From Phycisphaerales bacterium (GTDB lineage Bacteria > Planctomycetota > Phycisphaerae > Phycisphaerales > UBA1924): a stretch of 64,000 bases of DNA. A program made the position numbers and the translations under genes. Below the pieces are notes generated by a model, which saw only the letters and a program-made list of their open reading frames with translations, did no database searches and was not told where the DNA came from. The stretch covers positions 164,105-228,104 of the forward strand of contig JABWBB010000002.1 of NCBI GenBank assembly GCA_013360675.1, read 5' to 3'. Positions 16,258 through 24,679 of this stretch are shown here, piece after piece. Within the stretch, counting starts at the first letter, position 1, and every line of letters starts with the position of its first letter.

Positions 16258-18453
16258 CTAGCGGGACTGCAGGATCAGCGGAACCACCTGCGACCCCGCG
16301 ACCTCGAGCGATCCCAGCAGCGACGCGGCGGCGGTCGCCTCGTCGTCGAAACCCTTCGAGGCCATGTCGACCAGACGTGTGATGTGCCGCGCCTCGAGCA
16401 AGTTGCCGTGAGCCTTTGCGGACTCGCGGGTCAGATTGAGCAGGTCGACACGTTCGGCGCCCGAGGCCGCGGCGGCCGCGTCCATGAGGGCGCGCTGGCA
16501 GCGTTCCTGTCCGATGCGGGAAAGGATCTCGCCAACCTTCATGCGGGTCGGGCCGCTTGTCTCGCCCAGAGCGGTCGTCAGGGCCGCCGAGGCGTCGCCG
16601 ACGTTGAGCACCGTATTGCCCGAGATGGCCAGATCACGCATAGCGCTGAGCGCACGTGAAGAGTACGAGGCGGCTTCGGCCTCGGTGATCGGCCCGCCGC
16701 TGGCGGCCTGAACAAGGTCCTTGGCGGCCTGAGCCAGCATCGCCTCGCCCGCCGCCACCGGACGCACCGCCACGCGGGCGTCGCCAAGGTATCGGCGCTT
16801 CATATCAGCGGCCTGATCAGACGGCGCCAGCAGAAGCACGGGAGTCGCCGAGAGCTTGGGCGTGCCGCGGGCCTCGCCGATCATGGCGGGGGCCTTCTCG
16901 GCGTCGAGCCCGTTGCCGACGATGAGGTCGATGGCGGGCGCCTCGGCGATCGCCGCGGAGAGTTCGCCGATGTTCCGGCCCAGCGGGAGGACGGTATAGC
17001 CCAGCCCCTGGAGCATCTTGCGGGTGCTCTGGTAGGCCTCGGCGTCGGCGCCGATGACCATCGCCACCTGCGACGACGCGCCACGCACCGCGCCCGCGAG
17101 CGTGGGCACCACGCGGTCAGCGCCCGCAAAGTTATCGCGCGGCTGAGCCACGCCCAGCGCGAGCGCCGCCTCGAACTGCACGCGACGATTCGGGTAGTTC
17201 AATGCATCGACCAGCGCGGTACGACCCTCGGCCGAGGCCAGAGCGCGGCTGCCCGCCGTCCGCTCGACCATCGCCAAGGCGCGGCGTGCCAGGGGCGTAT
17301 CACGATCGGTGAGCGCACGCGTCAGCACCAGCTGGCAGACACGCGGACCGGCGGCGGCGGCGAAGTAGTCTGCGCCGCGACGATCGGCGGCGTAGGCCGG
17401 GTTCTCATACCCCGCGGGGGCATCGATCTCGCGCGAGAAGTTCGCCGCCACCCACAGGGCCAGCGTCGCGTCCGAGGTCATCCCGCTGGCGGATTCGAGC
17501 TGCATGGCCCGCTCGGCCAGGCGCATCGCCATGGCCTCGTGATAGACGCTCGTGCGGATGGCGGTCATGACCAGGCCGATGGCCGGCTCGTACGACCAGA
17601 GCAACTGGTGATCTTCACCCGTGAAGCTGGTGACCTCGAGGCGCTCGTCGTAATACGCCGTGGCCAGCTCGCGATACAGGGCGCCGGCCTCGCCCGCGCC
17701 CCCGCCCACACGCTCGATCGAGCGAAGGCAGGCATCGCGCACCTTGGCGTTCTTCGTGCCCTGCGAGAGGTCCACCAGGAAGGGCAGGCTTGTCTTCCAC
17801 GGAATCAGCCCGAGTGTCTCGGCGACGGTCTCCTGCTGTGTCTCGGGGAGTTTCATCATCGCGGTGGCCATCGGGATCACCGCCTGGCGGCCCAGGTCGA
17901 TGATGACCCGGCGCACCTCGCCGCCCAGGGCCGTGTTCGAGCGATCGAGCAGGGCCGTGAGGAGTTGAGGCATCGCATATTCGCCCGCGGCAAGCAGGCG
18001 TTCACGGGCCATGAGGCGACCTCGGACGGTGCCGCCGAGCATTTCGATGTTCTTCAGGATCTCGATCGGGTCGCGGGCTCGAGCCAGTTTCCCGCTCTCG
18101 TAGGCCTTGAGCAGCCCGCTCGAGACTTCCTCGAGGCGCTGGTCACGCATCGCCCGCTGGCAGGAACTGGTGAAGCGGGCGACATCGCCCGTCTCGATCA
18201 TCGCGACCAGCTCGGGCCCGGGCACGTTGCGGTCGAGCAGCTCGCGCCCCATCGCCTCGGCGAGGTCATAGCGGTCGACCAGCACGTAGTGCATGAAGTC
18301 GTTGAGCAACTGCGCCGGTGTCGGGCGTTCCGCCGCCGGGGGCTGGGCCTGCGCCGTCTCGGGCGCGACCACCAACGCCGTCACGGGGGCTAGCCCGCAG
18401 ACCGCGGCAAGAACCAGACCATGGAACCCGGCACGCTTACGAAGATTGGTCAC
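16258..18453 (-). CDS. Exported HEAT-repeat protein
   Basis: 731 residues. The GTG start at 18453 is supported by CAGGAG six bases upstream and a signal sequence (VLAAVCGLAPVTALVVAPETAQAQ). The body is a series of HEAT-like repeats, such as LNYPNRRVQFEAALALGVAQP, with a middle portion (about residues 440-600) that looks like a receiver/Rossmann-type segment (LQGLGYTVLPLGRNIGEL, IDLIVGNGLDAEKAP). That combination is unusual. Envelope scaffold or assembly role is inferred; no catalytic motif is seen. Confidence 0.72.
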   Translation of the reverse strand: MTNLRKRAGFHGLVLAAVCGLAPVTALVVAPETAQAQPPAAERPTPAQLLNDFMHYVLVDRYDLAEAMGRELLDRNVPGPELVAMIETGDVARFTSSCQRAMRDQRLEEVSSGLLKAYESGKLARARDPIEILKNIEMLGGTVRGRLMARERLLAAGEYAMPQLLTALLDRSNTALGGEVRRVIIDLGRQAVIPMATAMMKLPETQQETVAETLGLIPWKTSLPFLVDLSQGTKNAKVRDACLRSIERVGGGAGEAGALYRELATAYYDERLEVTSFTGEDHQLLWSYEPAIGLVMTAIRTSVYHEAMAMRLAERAMQLESASGMTSDATLALWVAANFSREIDAPAGYENPAYAADRRGADYFAAAAGPRVCQLVLTRALTDRDTPLARRALAMVERTAGSRALASAEGRTALVDALNYPNRRVQFEAALALGVAQPRDNFAGADRVVPTLAGAVRGASSQVAMVIGADAEAYQSTRKMLQGLGYTVLPLGRNIGELSAAIAEAPAIDLIVGNGLDAEKAPAMIGEARGTPKLSATPVLLLAPSDQAADMKRRYLGDARVAVRPVAAGEAMLAQAAKDLVQAASGGPITEAEAASYSSRALSAMRDLAISGNTVLNVGDASAALTTALGETSGPTRMKVGEILSRIGQERCQRALMDAAAAASGAERVDLLNLTRESAKAHGNLLEARHITRLVDMASKGFDDEATAAASLLGSLEVAGSQVVPLILQSR

Positions 18454-18673
18454 GCTCGACTCCTGCGTCGCTGGTCGTTGAAAAACACAATGGCCCGCGC
18501 CGGCACCGACGGCTTCGATGGCGTTCGCACGCCATGCCGGATGCCCCGTGGGGAGCACCCACTGTACCGAACCCCCACTCGGACCGTCAAACCCCCGACC
18601 AGAGACCGTGCGGATTCCACAACCCGGGTTAGCCCGGGAGTTTTGCGATGGTCACCCTTGGTCTTGAGGCTCG

Positions 18674-19861
18674 CTAACGGCGGAAGGCCCCGATCGCCGC
18701 CTCCCAGCGTTCGATCTGCTCGTTGTGGCGTTGGATCGTGTCCGCGTGCCCCTGGCCGGTATATCCCCAGAGGATCAGGCCGGCAGGGGGAGTATCGCGG
18801 AAGACCGCGGCGGTGTTGGCGATGGCCACATCCGAGGGCGCGGTCTCTTCACTCAGGCGGGGGTGATAAACGAAGAGGCCCACGAACCAGAGGTCGGGTT
18901 TGCCCAGACGCTGGGAAAGCCGAGCGACCTCGGCCGCACGAAGCCGCTTGTATTTCAGATCGTCCCCTGCCCACACTTTCGTGTCGGTGCGCGGTTGCCC
19001 GTCGGGGATGATCTCGTAACGCTCGTAGGCGTTAGGGCAGAGCACATCGACGAGTGGCCAGAACCAGGACAGTTGCTCGTCGTTGATCTGGCGCTGCGAG
19101 GCTTTGATTGTCGTGTTGTTGGCATCCCAATAGCCGTTGTGGGGGATCATGTACCAGCCCTGGCGAGCGTTTGGCGCCTGGCGGCGCGTCTCGCGGAGGA
19201 GTTCGCCGGCCCAGGCCTTCGCCGCGCTGGTGTACTCGGCCTCGAGAACGGCGTGCAGCGCATCCCCCGTCAATTCACGGCCGGAACCAGGGTCGCGGAG
19301 ACGCTCGGGGAAGCGTGTGCGGAGTAAGGTCAGGAACTCATTCTCGTGGGCGTCCCAGGTGGCGGGCACATCCGGGCGGAAGTAGGGGGCCCAACTCTCG
19401 ATGTCGTGTACGATCAGGCCGTCGTAGGTCCCCGGGTCGGGAATGTGCTCTCGCATCGTGCGGAAGGCGGTTCGGACGCGACCGGGCATCTCGATGCGGG
19501 CGATAGCCTCGATGCGCCGGATATCGCCCTGAGCCCGGGCGTAGAGATCCACGGGCGATGGCATCTTGCCGTCATAAAAGTGCTCGGCGATCGTGATGAC
19601 CCGACGGTCCCAGGCCAGGGTGGTGCGCAGGTGGGCGCTGTTGCGACCCTCGACGTCGAAGAGCAACTCGGTGCGGGAGCGGACCATCGGCGGCATTGGC
19701 CGTTCGGGTGGCGATTCCCCCGTGGGAGGGTCAGGGAGACGCGACGACGGCGGTTGATCCGTGGGTGCTGCGGGCGGATGAGGGAATAACCAAGGACCCG
19801 ATGCGCTGCAGGACGCCAGTACGCCAAAAAGACCCAGGAGAGTTGCTTTGATGATCGTCAT
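18674..19861 (-). CDS. Hyaluronidase-like (GH56-like) lipoprotein
   Basis: 395 residues. The start at 19861 is chosen for the signal peptide with lipobox LASC (Cys18) and the GGGGGA ribosome site. A Pro-rich linker (about 25-60) leads to a TIM-barrel-like domain. Residues 153-159 read D-I-E-S-W-A-P, matching the D-x-E-x-W-x-P catalytic signature of GH56 hyaluronidases; later GWYMIPHNGYW resembles the family's WGxYxFPxCYN. Both predict an endo-glycosidase acting outside the cell, but the rest of the protein is too divergent to name a substrate. The next gene upstream is the UPF0316 gene, 11 bases away. Confidence 0.55.
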   Translation of the reverse strand: MTIIKATLLGLFGVLASCSASGPWLFPHPPAAPTDQPPSSRLPDPPTGESPPERPMPPMVRSRTELLFDVEGRNSAHLRTTLAWDRRVITIAEHFYDGKMPSPVDLYARAQGDIRRIEAIARIEMPGRVRTAFRTMREHIPDPGTYDGLIVHDIESWAPYFRPDVPATWDAHENEFLTLLRTRFPERLRDPGSGRELTGDALHAVLEAEYTSAAKAWAGELLRETRRQAPNARQGWYMIPHNGYWDANNTTIKASQRQINDEQLSWFWPLVDVLCPNAYERYEIIPDGQPRTDTKVWAGDDLKYKRLRAAEVARLSQRLGKPDLWFVGLFVYHPRLSEETAPSDVAIANTAAVFRDTPPAGLILWGYTGQGHADTIQRHNEQIERWEAAIGAFRR

Positions 19862-19872
19862 GAGTCCCCCGG

Positions 19873-20448
19873 TTATTTGCGGTTGAGCAGGCCACGCCAT
19901 GTCATCAGGCGATCGGCCGAGCGGGTCGAGGCGGAACTGGCCGAGCGGACGTCATCGATGATGTAGTAAGCCTCGGGATCGATCGCGACGACATGGTCGG
20001 CCACACGCTTGGCGTGTTTTCGCGGGACCTGGAGGAAGAGAACGCCCACCGGGCCAAGGTGCCCGCGGGCCTCCATCTCGGTAACGGTGAGCGGGGGCAG
20101 ATCGTTGTCGAGCGACGTGGCCCGCAGGGCGGTGGCCAGTTCGTGGGCCTTGCGCGAGAAGACCCGGAGCACCTGCGTGCCGAAGGCCAGGCGCTGCTCG
20201 ACGCTGATCCCGATGTAGTTGCCCAGCGCAAAGCCCATGGCGTAGGCGACGTAGTAGAGCCAGTGGTCCATGGCGGTGATGATCCGCGAGACGACGGTGA
20301 TCCAGATAAGGACCTCGACAAAGCCCAGGAAGAAGGCCCACCAGGCACGGGCGTTGACCACCATCACGGTTCGGAGTGTCCCGATCGAGACATCCAGCAC
20401 GCGGGCGAGCACGATCAACAGGCACGTCACGAGAACGGTCATCGTCAT
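19873..20448 (-). CDS. UPF0316 (DUF2179-type) membrane protein
   Basis: 191 residues. Three N-terminal membrane helices with the conserved LARVLDVSIGTLRTVMVV, GFVEVLIWITVVSRII and YAMGFALGNYIGI patterns of UPF0316 proteins. A C-terminal soluble domain of about 90 residues corresponds to the DUF2179 domain. This family has no proven function; it is suggested to bind a ligand. Tightly coupled (11 bases) to the GH56-like gene downstream. Confidence 0.85.
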   Translation of the reverse strand: MTMTVLVTCLLIVLARVLDVSIGTLRTVMVVNARAWWAFFLGFVEVLIWITVVSRIITAMDHWLYYVAYAMGFALGNYIGISVEQRLAFGTQVLRVFSRKAHELATALRATSLDNDLPPLTVTEMEARGHLGPVGVLFLQVPRKHAKRVADHVVAIDPEAYYIIDDVRSASSASTRSADRLMTWRGLLNRK

Positions 20449-20492
20449 GCGGGCAGGCTAGGCCCGCCGCGAGTGCGTGGTACAGGCTTAAT

Positions 20493-20532
20493 AACACCAA
20501 GCCCCGAGGCGAAGCCCCGGGGCTCTGGTGTT
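20493..20532 (-). terminator. Hairpin downstream of the Met-rich repeat gene
   Basis: AACACCA-A-GCCCCG and CGGGGCT-C-TGGTGTT form a 14-bp stem with one mismatch, about 24 bases past the stop of the minus-strand repeat gene. The base is AT rich (ATTAA on the minus strand) but without a clear U-run. Confidence 0.6.
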
Positions 20533-20555
20533 CCCCCATGCGGTCCGAGGGTGCG

Positions 20556-21524
20556 TTAGTTCCGTGGCCCGCCCATGCCGGGCATGGGACGGCGCGGCTG
20601 CATCATCGGCGGGTGCTGCGGGCCGCCGGGTCCAAACTGGCCCAGGTTCATGCCGCGCTCGGGACCTTGCATGCGGCCTTGCATGTGGCCGCCCTTACCG
20701 TGTCCCTGACCACCGCGGCCCTGGCCGCCACGTTGATTCATCATCGGGTTCCGAGGCCCACCCTGTCCGCGCATCATCGGGGGTGGCTGTAGGCCGCCGG
20801 GTCCAAACTGGCCCCGGTTCATTCCGCGGTCGGGACCCTGCATGCGGCCTTGCATGTGGCCGCCCATGCCGTGCCCTTGACCACCGCGTTGATTCATCAT
20901 CGGGTGCTGAGGCCTGCCCTGACCACGCATCATTGACTGGGGGCCGGGCCCGGCGTGACCACCGCGGAACATGGGCTCACCACGAGACATGGGGCCGCCA
21001 CGATTGCCCTGGGGCATCATCTGTGGGAAGTGGCCTTGCCCTCGTCCTTGCATCGGAGGCTGCATGCCACCACGCTGGTCTTGCATTCGACCCTGAAAAC
21101 GACCGTGCATCTGCCCCTGAGAGAACTCTCTCAGGCGACGCTGCACTTCCTGCTCGACGCGGGCACGGAACTCGTCGCGCAGACGCTCCTGCATTTCCGG
21201 CGGGAGCATCGGCCCGCGATCTTCGCGACCTTCACGTCCTCCGCGCGGGTCGCGTTGTTCACCGGGTTCCCTGTCCACACGGCGTTCGACCTCACGGCGC
21301 ATCTCGATCCGTTCGCGATCGCCACGGTCATCGTCACGCGGGGGAGCCTCGGCGCGGCGAGGACGCTCGCCCTCGTGACGTTCACGACGCATGTCGTCGC
21401 GATCAGGGGCACGCTCGATCACTCGTTCGCGATCACGAACGGGCGGACGCGGGGCTTCCTGGGCCTGTGCCGCGTTGAGCATGCCACACTGAATGAACGC
21501 CGCCATCAACACTTGAAACTTCAT
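20556..21524 (-). CDS. Exported Met/Gln/Gly/Arg-rich tandem-repeat protein
   Basis: 322 residues. Strong ribosome site (AGGAGG, seven bases from ATG) and a signal peptide ending NAAQAQ. Residues 25-105 are dominated by Arg, Glu and Asp; 106-135 form an amphipathic helix (PPEMQERLRDEFR); from 136 the sequence is Met, Gln, Gly, His and Arg rich. Residues 198-249 and 250-306 are two long tandem repeats (MMRGQG, PMMNQRGGQG, GHMQGRMQGP, GMN-GQFGPGG). Composition suggests a disordered, possibly metal-binding or surface-adhesive protein. No homologous family recognised. Confidence 0.75.
   Translation of the reverse strand: MKFQVLMAAFIQCGMLNAAQAQEAPRPPVRDRERVIERAPDRDDMRRERHEGERPRRAEAPPRDDDRGDRERIEMRREVERRVDREPGEQRDPRGGREGREDRGPMLPPEMQERLRDEFRARVEQEVQRRLREFSQGQMHGRFQGRMQDQRGGMQPPMQGRGQGHFPQMMPQGNRGGPMSRGEPMFRGGHAGPGPQSMMRGQGRPQHPMMNQRGGQGHGMGGHMQGRMQGPDRGMNRGQFGPGGLQPPPMMRGQGGPRNPMMNQRGGQGRGGQGHGKGGHMQGRMQGPERGMNLGQFGPGGPQHPPMMQPRRPMPGMGGPRN
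20607..20933 (-). repeat. Two tandem coding repeats of about 156-171 bases
   Basis: Copy 1 is 20778-20933 (52 codons) and copy 2 is 20607-20777 (57 codons, with a five-residue GRGGQ-type insertion). They are near identical over long stretches at nucleotide level too, for example the GGGTCCAAACTGGCCC and TTGCATGCGGCCTTGCATG cores, implying recent duplication within the gene. Confidence 0.85.
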
Positions 21525-21637
21525 GAATCAACCTCCTGCCTTCCGTCCACGGCAAAACGCGGCAATCGCCCCCGGATTGCATGGATGCAGGCCACTTTCT
21601 TGTTGACCAGGGGCATCTCAGGCCCCACGATCAGTCG

Positions 21638-22504
21638 GTGAAACAACTTCCCTTCATCAAGTGCCATGGCCTGGGCAATGACTTCGTGCTGGTTGATGCG
21701 ATCGATCAACCCACGTTGGCCGCCCTGGCGTGGAACACGATCGGGCCTCGGCTGTGCGATCGACGCCGCGGGATCGGCGCCGACGGCGTGCTGGTGCTCG
21801 CCCGATCGCCCGAGGCCGATTGTGCCATGAGGATCGTGAATGCCGACGGCACCGACGCGCAGATGTGCGGCAATGGGATCAGGTGCGTTGCACGTTACCT
21901 CGCCGAGCGTCGCGGGTTCTCGGGCCAGCGTGCAAGGATCGCAACCGGTCGAGGGGTGCTCGGCGTGTCGTGGGCCGGCGAAGGGGTGGCCTTTGCGGCC
22001 AGCGTGGGGATGGGCGTGCCCGAACTTGAGCCTACGAATATTCCAGTCCGCGTCACGGGTTCACGAGCCATCGGGATCGATGCGCCGTTACCCGCGGGGC
22101 TGCGCACATCCGGCGGGGTCGAGGGCGTGATGACCTGCATCTCGATGGGCAACCCGCATGCGGTCCTCTTCTGCTCCAACGCGGCGGAGGCCGACCTCGA
22201 ATCCATCGGGCACGCGCTTCAATCGAACCCGATCTTCCCGCAGAGTGTCAACGTGCACCTTGTGCAGTTCATCGAACCCCGGCTCGCGATCATGCGCAGT
22301 TACGAACGCGGCGCGGGTGCAACGCCCGCCTGCGGCACGGGCGCGTGTGCCGCGCTGGTCGCCGGCGTGCTCGCCCAGCGCCTTGAACGCAAGGCCCGCC
22401 TACGCCTGCCCGGAGGAGACCTGGACATCGAGTGGGATGACACGGGCGTGACCATGACCGGCCCTGCGACACTGGCCTTCACGGGCGAAATCTCGATGGA
22501 TTGA
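21638..22504 (+). CDS. dapF: Diaminopimelate epimerase
   Basis: Interconverts LL- and meso-diaminopimelate for lysine and peptidoglycan synthesis. 288 residues. Motifs: CHGLGNDFVLVD, the first catalytic Cys in DAQMCGNGIRC, ISMGNPHAVLF, and the second in ATPACGTGACAA. The GTG at 21638 is preferred because family members begin a few residues before the HGLGNDF motif. An ATG at 21581 would add 19 residues without homology. Peptidoglycan use in planctomycetes was once disputed, so this gene supports a DAP-based wall or lysine route. Single gene, divergent from the repeat-protein gene. Confidence 0.93.
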   Translation: MKQLPFIKCHGLGNDFVLVDAIDQPTLAALAWNTIGPRLCDRRRGIGADGVLVLARSPEADCAMRIVNADGTDAQMCGNGIRCVARYLAERRGFSGQRARIATGRGVLGVSWAGEGVAFAASVGMGVPELEPTNIPVRVTGSRAIGIDAPLPAGLRTSGGVEGVMTCISMGNPHAVLFCSNAAEADLESIGHALQSNPIFPQSVNVHLVQFIEPRLAIMRSYERGAGATPACGTGACAALVAGVLAQRLERKARLRLPGGDLDIEWDDTGVTMTGPATLAFTGEISMD

Positions 22505-22516
22505 TAAGCAATCGAT

Positions 22517-22804
22517 TTAGTCGACGGACTCGACCGCGCGGACTTCGGGCACGTGGGCCTTGAGATTGCGCTCGATGCCCACCTGCAGCGTGATGTGCGA
22601 TGAGGGGCACCCGACGCACGCGCCGTGAAGGCGGATGCGGACGACGCCGTCGGGCGTCAGTTCGACAAACTCGATATCTCCGCCGTCGGATTGAACCGCC
22701 GGGCGGATGAGATTGAGCACGCGATCGACGCGTTCGCGGGTCGTCGGGCCTTGGGTGGAGGAAGGCACCATACTGGAGTGAATGGTAGGTGGTGCAGAGG
22801 CCAT
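22517..22804 (-). CDS. NifU C-terminal-domain (Nfu-type) iron-sulfur scaffold protein
   Basis: About 95 residues. The NifU-like domain is clear: RVLNLIRPAVQSDGGDIEFVEL and the CxxC cluster-binding motif in GACVGCPSSHITL. Such proteins carry Fe-S clusters to target enzymes. Start uncertain: TTG at 22828 would overlap the hutU stop by seven bases, ATG at 22804 or 22771 are alternatives; none has a good ribosome site. Last gene of the hutH-hutU run. Confidence 0.85.
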   Translation of the reverse strand: MASAPPTIHSSMVPSSTQGPTTRERVDRVLNLIRPAVQSDGGDIEFVELTPDGVVRIRLHGACVGCPSSHITLQVGIERNLKAHVPEVRAVESVD

Positions 22805-22821
22805 GGGCTGTGGCGTCTGGG

Positions 22822-24522
22822 TTACCAATCCTGCATCGGGATGTCGAGGCTCTGCTCACGGGCGCAGAGGCGGGCATCGTCATACCCGGCGTCCGCGTGA
22901 CGGAAGACGCCCATCGCCGGGTCGTTGGTGAGAACGCGTTCGAGGCGCCTGGCGGCCTCGGGCGTTCCGTCGGCGACGATGACCTGCCCGGCGTGTTGGC
23001 TGAAGCCGATTCCGACGCCGCCCCCGTGGTGAAAACTGACCCACGACGCGCCGCTGGCGGTATTGACGAGGGCGTTGAGGAAAGCCCAGTCGCTGATCGC
23101 GTCGCTGCCGTCTTTCATCGCCTCGGTTTCGCGGTTGGGGCTGGCGACGCTGCCGCAGTCGAGGTGATCGCGCCCGATGACGATGGGGGCCTTGACGCGT
23201 CCGCTCTTGACGAGGTCGTTGAAGATGAGCCCGGCCTTGGCCCGCTCGCCCTGGCCCAGCCAGCAGATCCGCGCGGGCAGGCCCTGGAAGGCGACGCGAT
23301 CGGCGGCCATGGTGAGCCAGCGGCGAAGTCCTGCATCTCCCGGGAAGGCCTCGAGCAGCGCCCGGTCCGTCACCTCGATGTCCTTGGGGTCGCCCGAGAG
23401 GGCCACCCAGCGGAATGGCCCACGCCCGAGGCAAAACTGCGGGCGGATGTACGCGGGCACGAAGCCGGGGAAGGCGAAGGCGTCGGCATATCCGTGGTCG
23501 AGCGCGCGCTGGCGGATGTTGTTGCCGTAGTCGAACGTGACCGCGCCGCGTTCCTGCAAAGCGACCATCGCGCGGACATGGCGCTCCATCGTGTCGAGGG
23601 AGAATTCGACATACTGCTGGGGGTAGCGGGCGCGGAAGACCGCCGCCTCGCTGTTGGTCATGCCCACAGGCACATACCCCTCGAGCGGATCGTGGGCCGA
23701 GGTCTGGTCGGTAAGCACATCGGGCGTGATGCCCCGTTCGAGCAGGCGCTCGAGCAACTCGAGCGCGTTGCAGTTCACGCCGATCGAGATCGCCTTCTTC
23801 GCGCCGGCCAGTTCCACGGCGGCGTCGATCGCATCATCGAGATCGTCGATCACCTTGTCGAGGTAGCGGGTCTTGACTCGCCGATCAAGACGGTCGACCG
23901 CGACGTCGGCGATGAGGCAAGTGCCTTCGGCCATGGTGACGGCCAGCGGCTGCGCACCGCCCATGCCACCGCAGCCCGCCGTCACGCACAAACGCCCGGC
24001 AAGCGAGCCGCCAAAGTGCGTGCGCCCGACCTGGGCGAAGGTCTCGAAGGTGCCCTGCAAGATGCCCTGGGTGCCGATGTAGATCCACGAGCCCGCGGTC
24101 ATCTGCCCGTACATGATGAGGCCCTTGCGGGCGAGGTCGTCGAAGTGATCCTGCGTCGCCCAGTAGGGGACGAGGTTCGAGTTGGCCAACAAAACGCGGG
24201 GCGCGTCCTCGTGCGTGCGCACCACTCCCACGGGCTTGCCCGATTGCACGAGAAGTGTTTCGTCGGGCTTCATGCGCTGAAGCGTGGCGATGATCGCGTC
24301 GTAGGCCTCCCACGTGCGGGCCGCCTGCCCACGACCGCCATAGACGATCAGGTCTTCGGGTCGCTCGGCCACGTCGGGGTCGAGGTTGTTCATGAGCATG
24401 CGCATCGCGGCCTCGGCGGCCCAGGTCGCACAGGTGCGCTCGTTGCCTCGTGGCGCGCGGATGTTCGAACGGCGCGGATCTCTAGCGGGTGCCTTGTCCT
24501 GGCGTGCGTCGATGGTGCTCAT
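22822..24522 (-). CDS. hutU: Urocanate hydratase (urocanase)
   Basis: Second step of histidine degradation: urocanate to imidazolonepropionate, with tightly bound NAD+. 566 residues, as expected for the family. Motifs: [48 protein letters not shown] (NAD site), and [18 protein letters not shown] with the catalytic Cys. It follows hutH after 157 bases without a visible gene. hutI/hutG or formiminoglutamate genes are absent from the window. Confidence 0.96.
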   Translation of the reverse strand: MSTIDARQDKAPARDPRRSNIRAPRGNERTCATWAAEAAMRMLMNNLDPDVAERPEDLIVYGGRGQAARTWEAYDAIIATLQRMKPDETLLVQSGKPVGVVRTHEDAPRVLLANSNLVPYWATQDHFDDLARKGLIMYGQMTAGSWIYIGTQGILQGTFETFAQVGRTHFGGSLAGRLCVTAGCGGMGGAQPLAVTMAEGTCLIADVAVDRLDRRVKTRYLDKVIDDLDDAIDAAVELAGAKKAISIGVNCNALELLERLLERGITPDVLTDQTSAHDPLEGYVPVGMTNSEAAVFRARYPQQYVEFSLDTMERHVRAMVALQERGAVTFDYGNNIRQRALDHGYADAFAFPGFVPAYIRPQFCLGRGPFRWVALSGDPKDIEVTDRALLEAFPGDAGLRRWLTMAADRVAFQGLPARICWLGQGERAKAGLIFNDLVKSGRVKAPIVIGRDHLDCGSVASPNRETEAMKDGSDAISDWAFLNALVNTASGASWVSFHHGGGVGIGFSQHAGQVIVADGTPEAARRLERVLTNDPAMGVFRHADAGYDDARLCAREQSLDIPMQDW

Positions 24523-24679
24523 GGCGTGCCCCTTTCGTCCACGCGTCCCTCGGACGGTCGCGTCAAGCGAGTGCTCTCCGTCATGAGGCTAGCCGCACCT
24601 GGGGCGCCGCACAAGGCGCAGCAAAGCGTGTTCCGTGATGGATATCAATCAAGCAAGGTCTACGTTGCCAAGGCTTTCT

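Noticed and set aside
14266..21524. Minus-strand run of eight genes considered as a mobile or defence island
   Set aside because: No integrase, transposase, repeat boundary or tRNA; base composition matches neighbours. It looks like normal core and lineage-specific genes.
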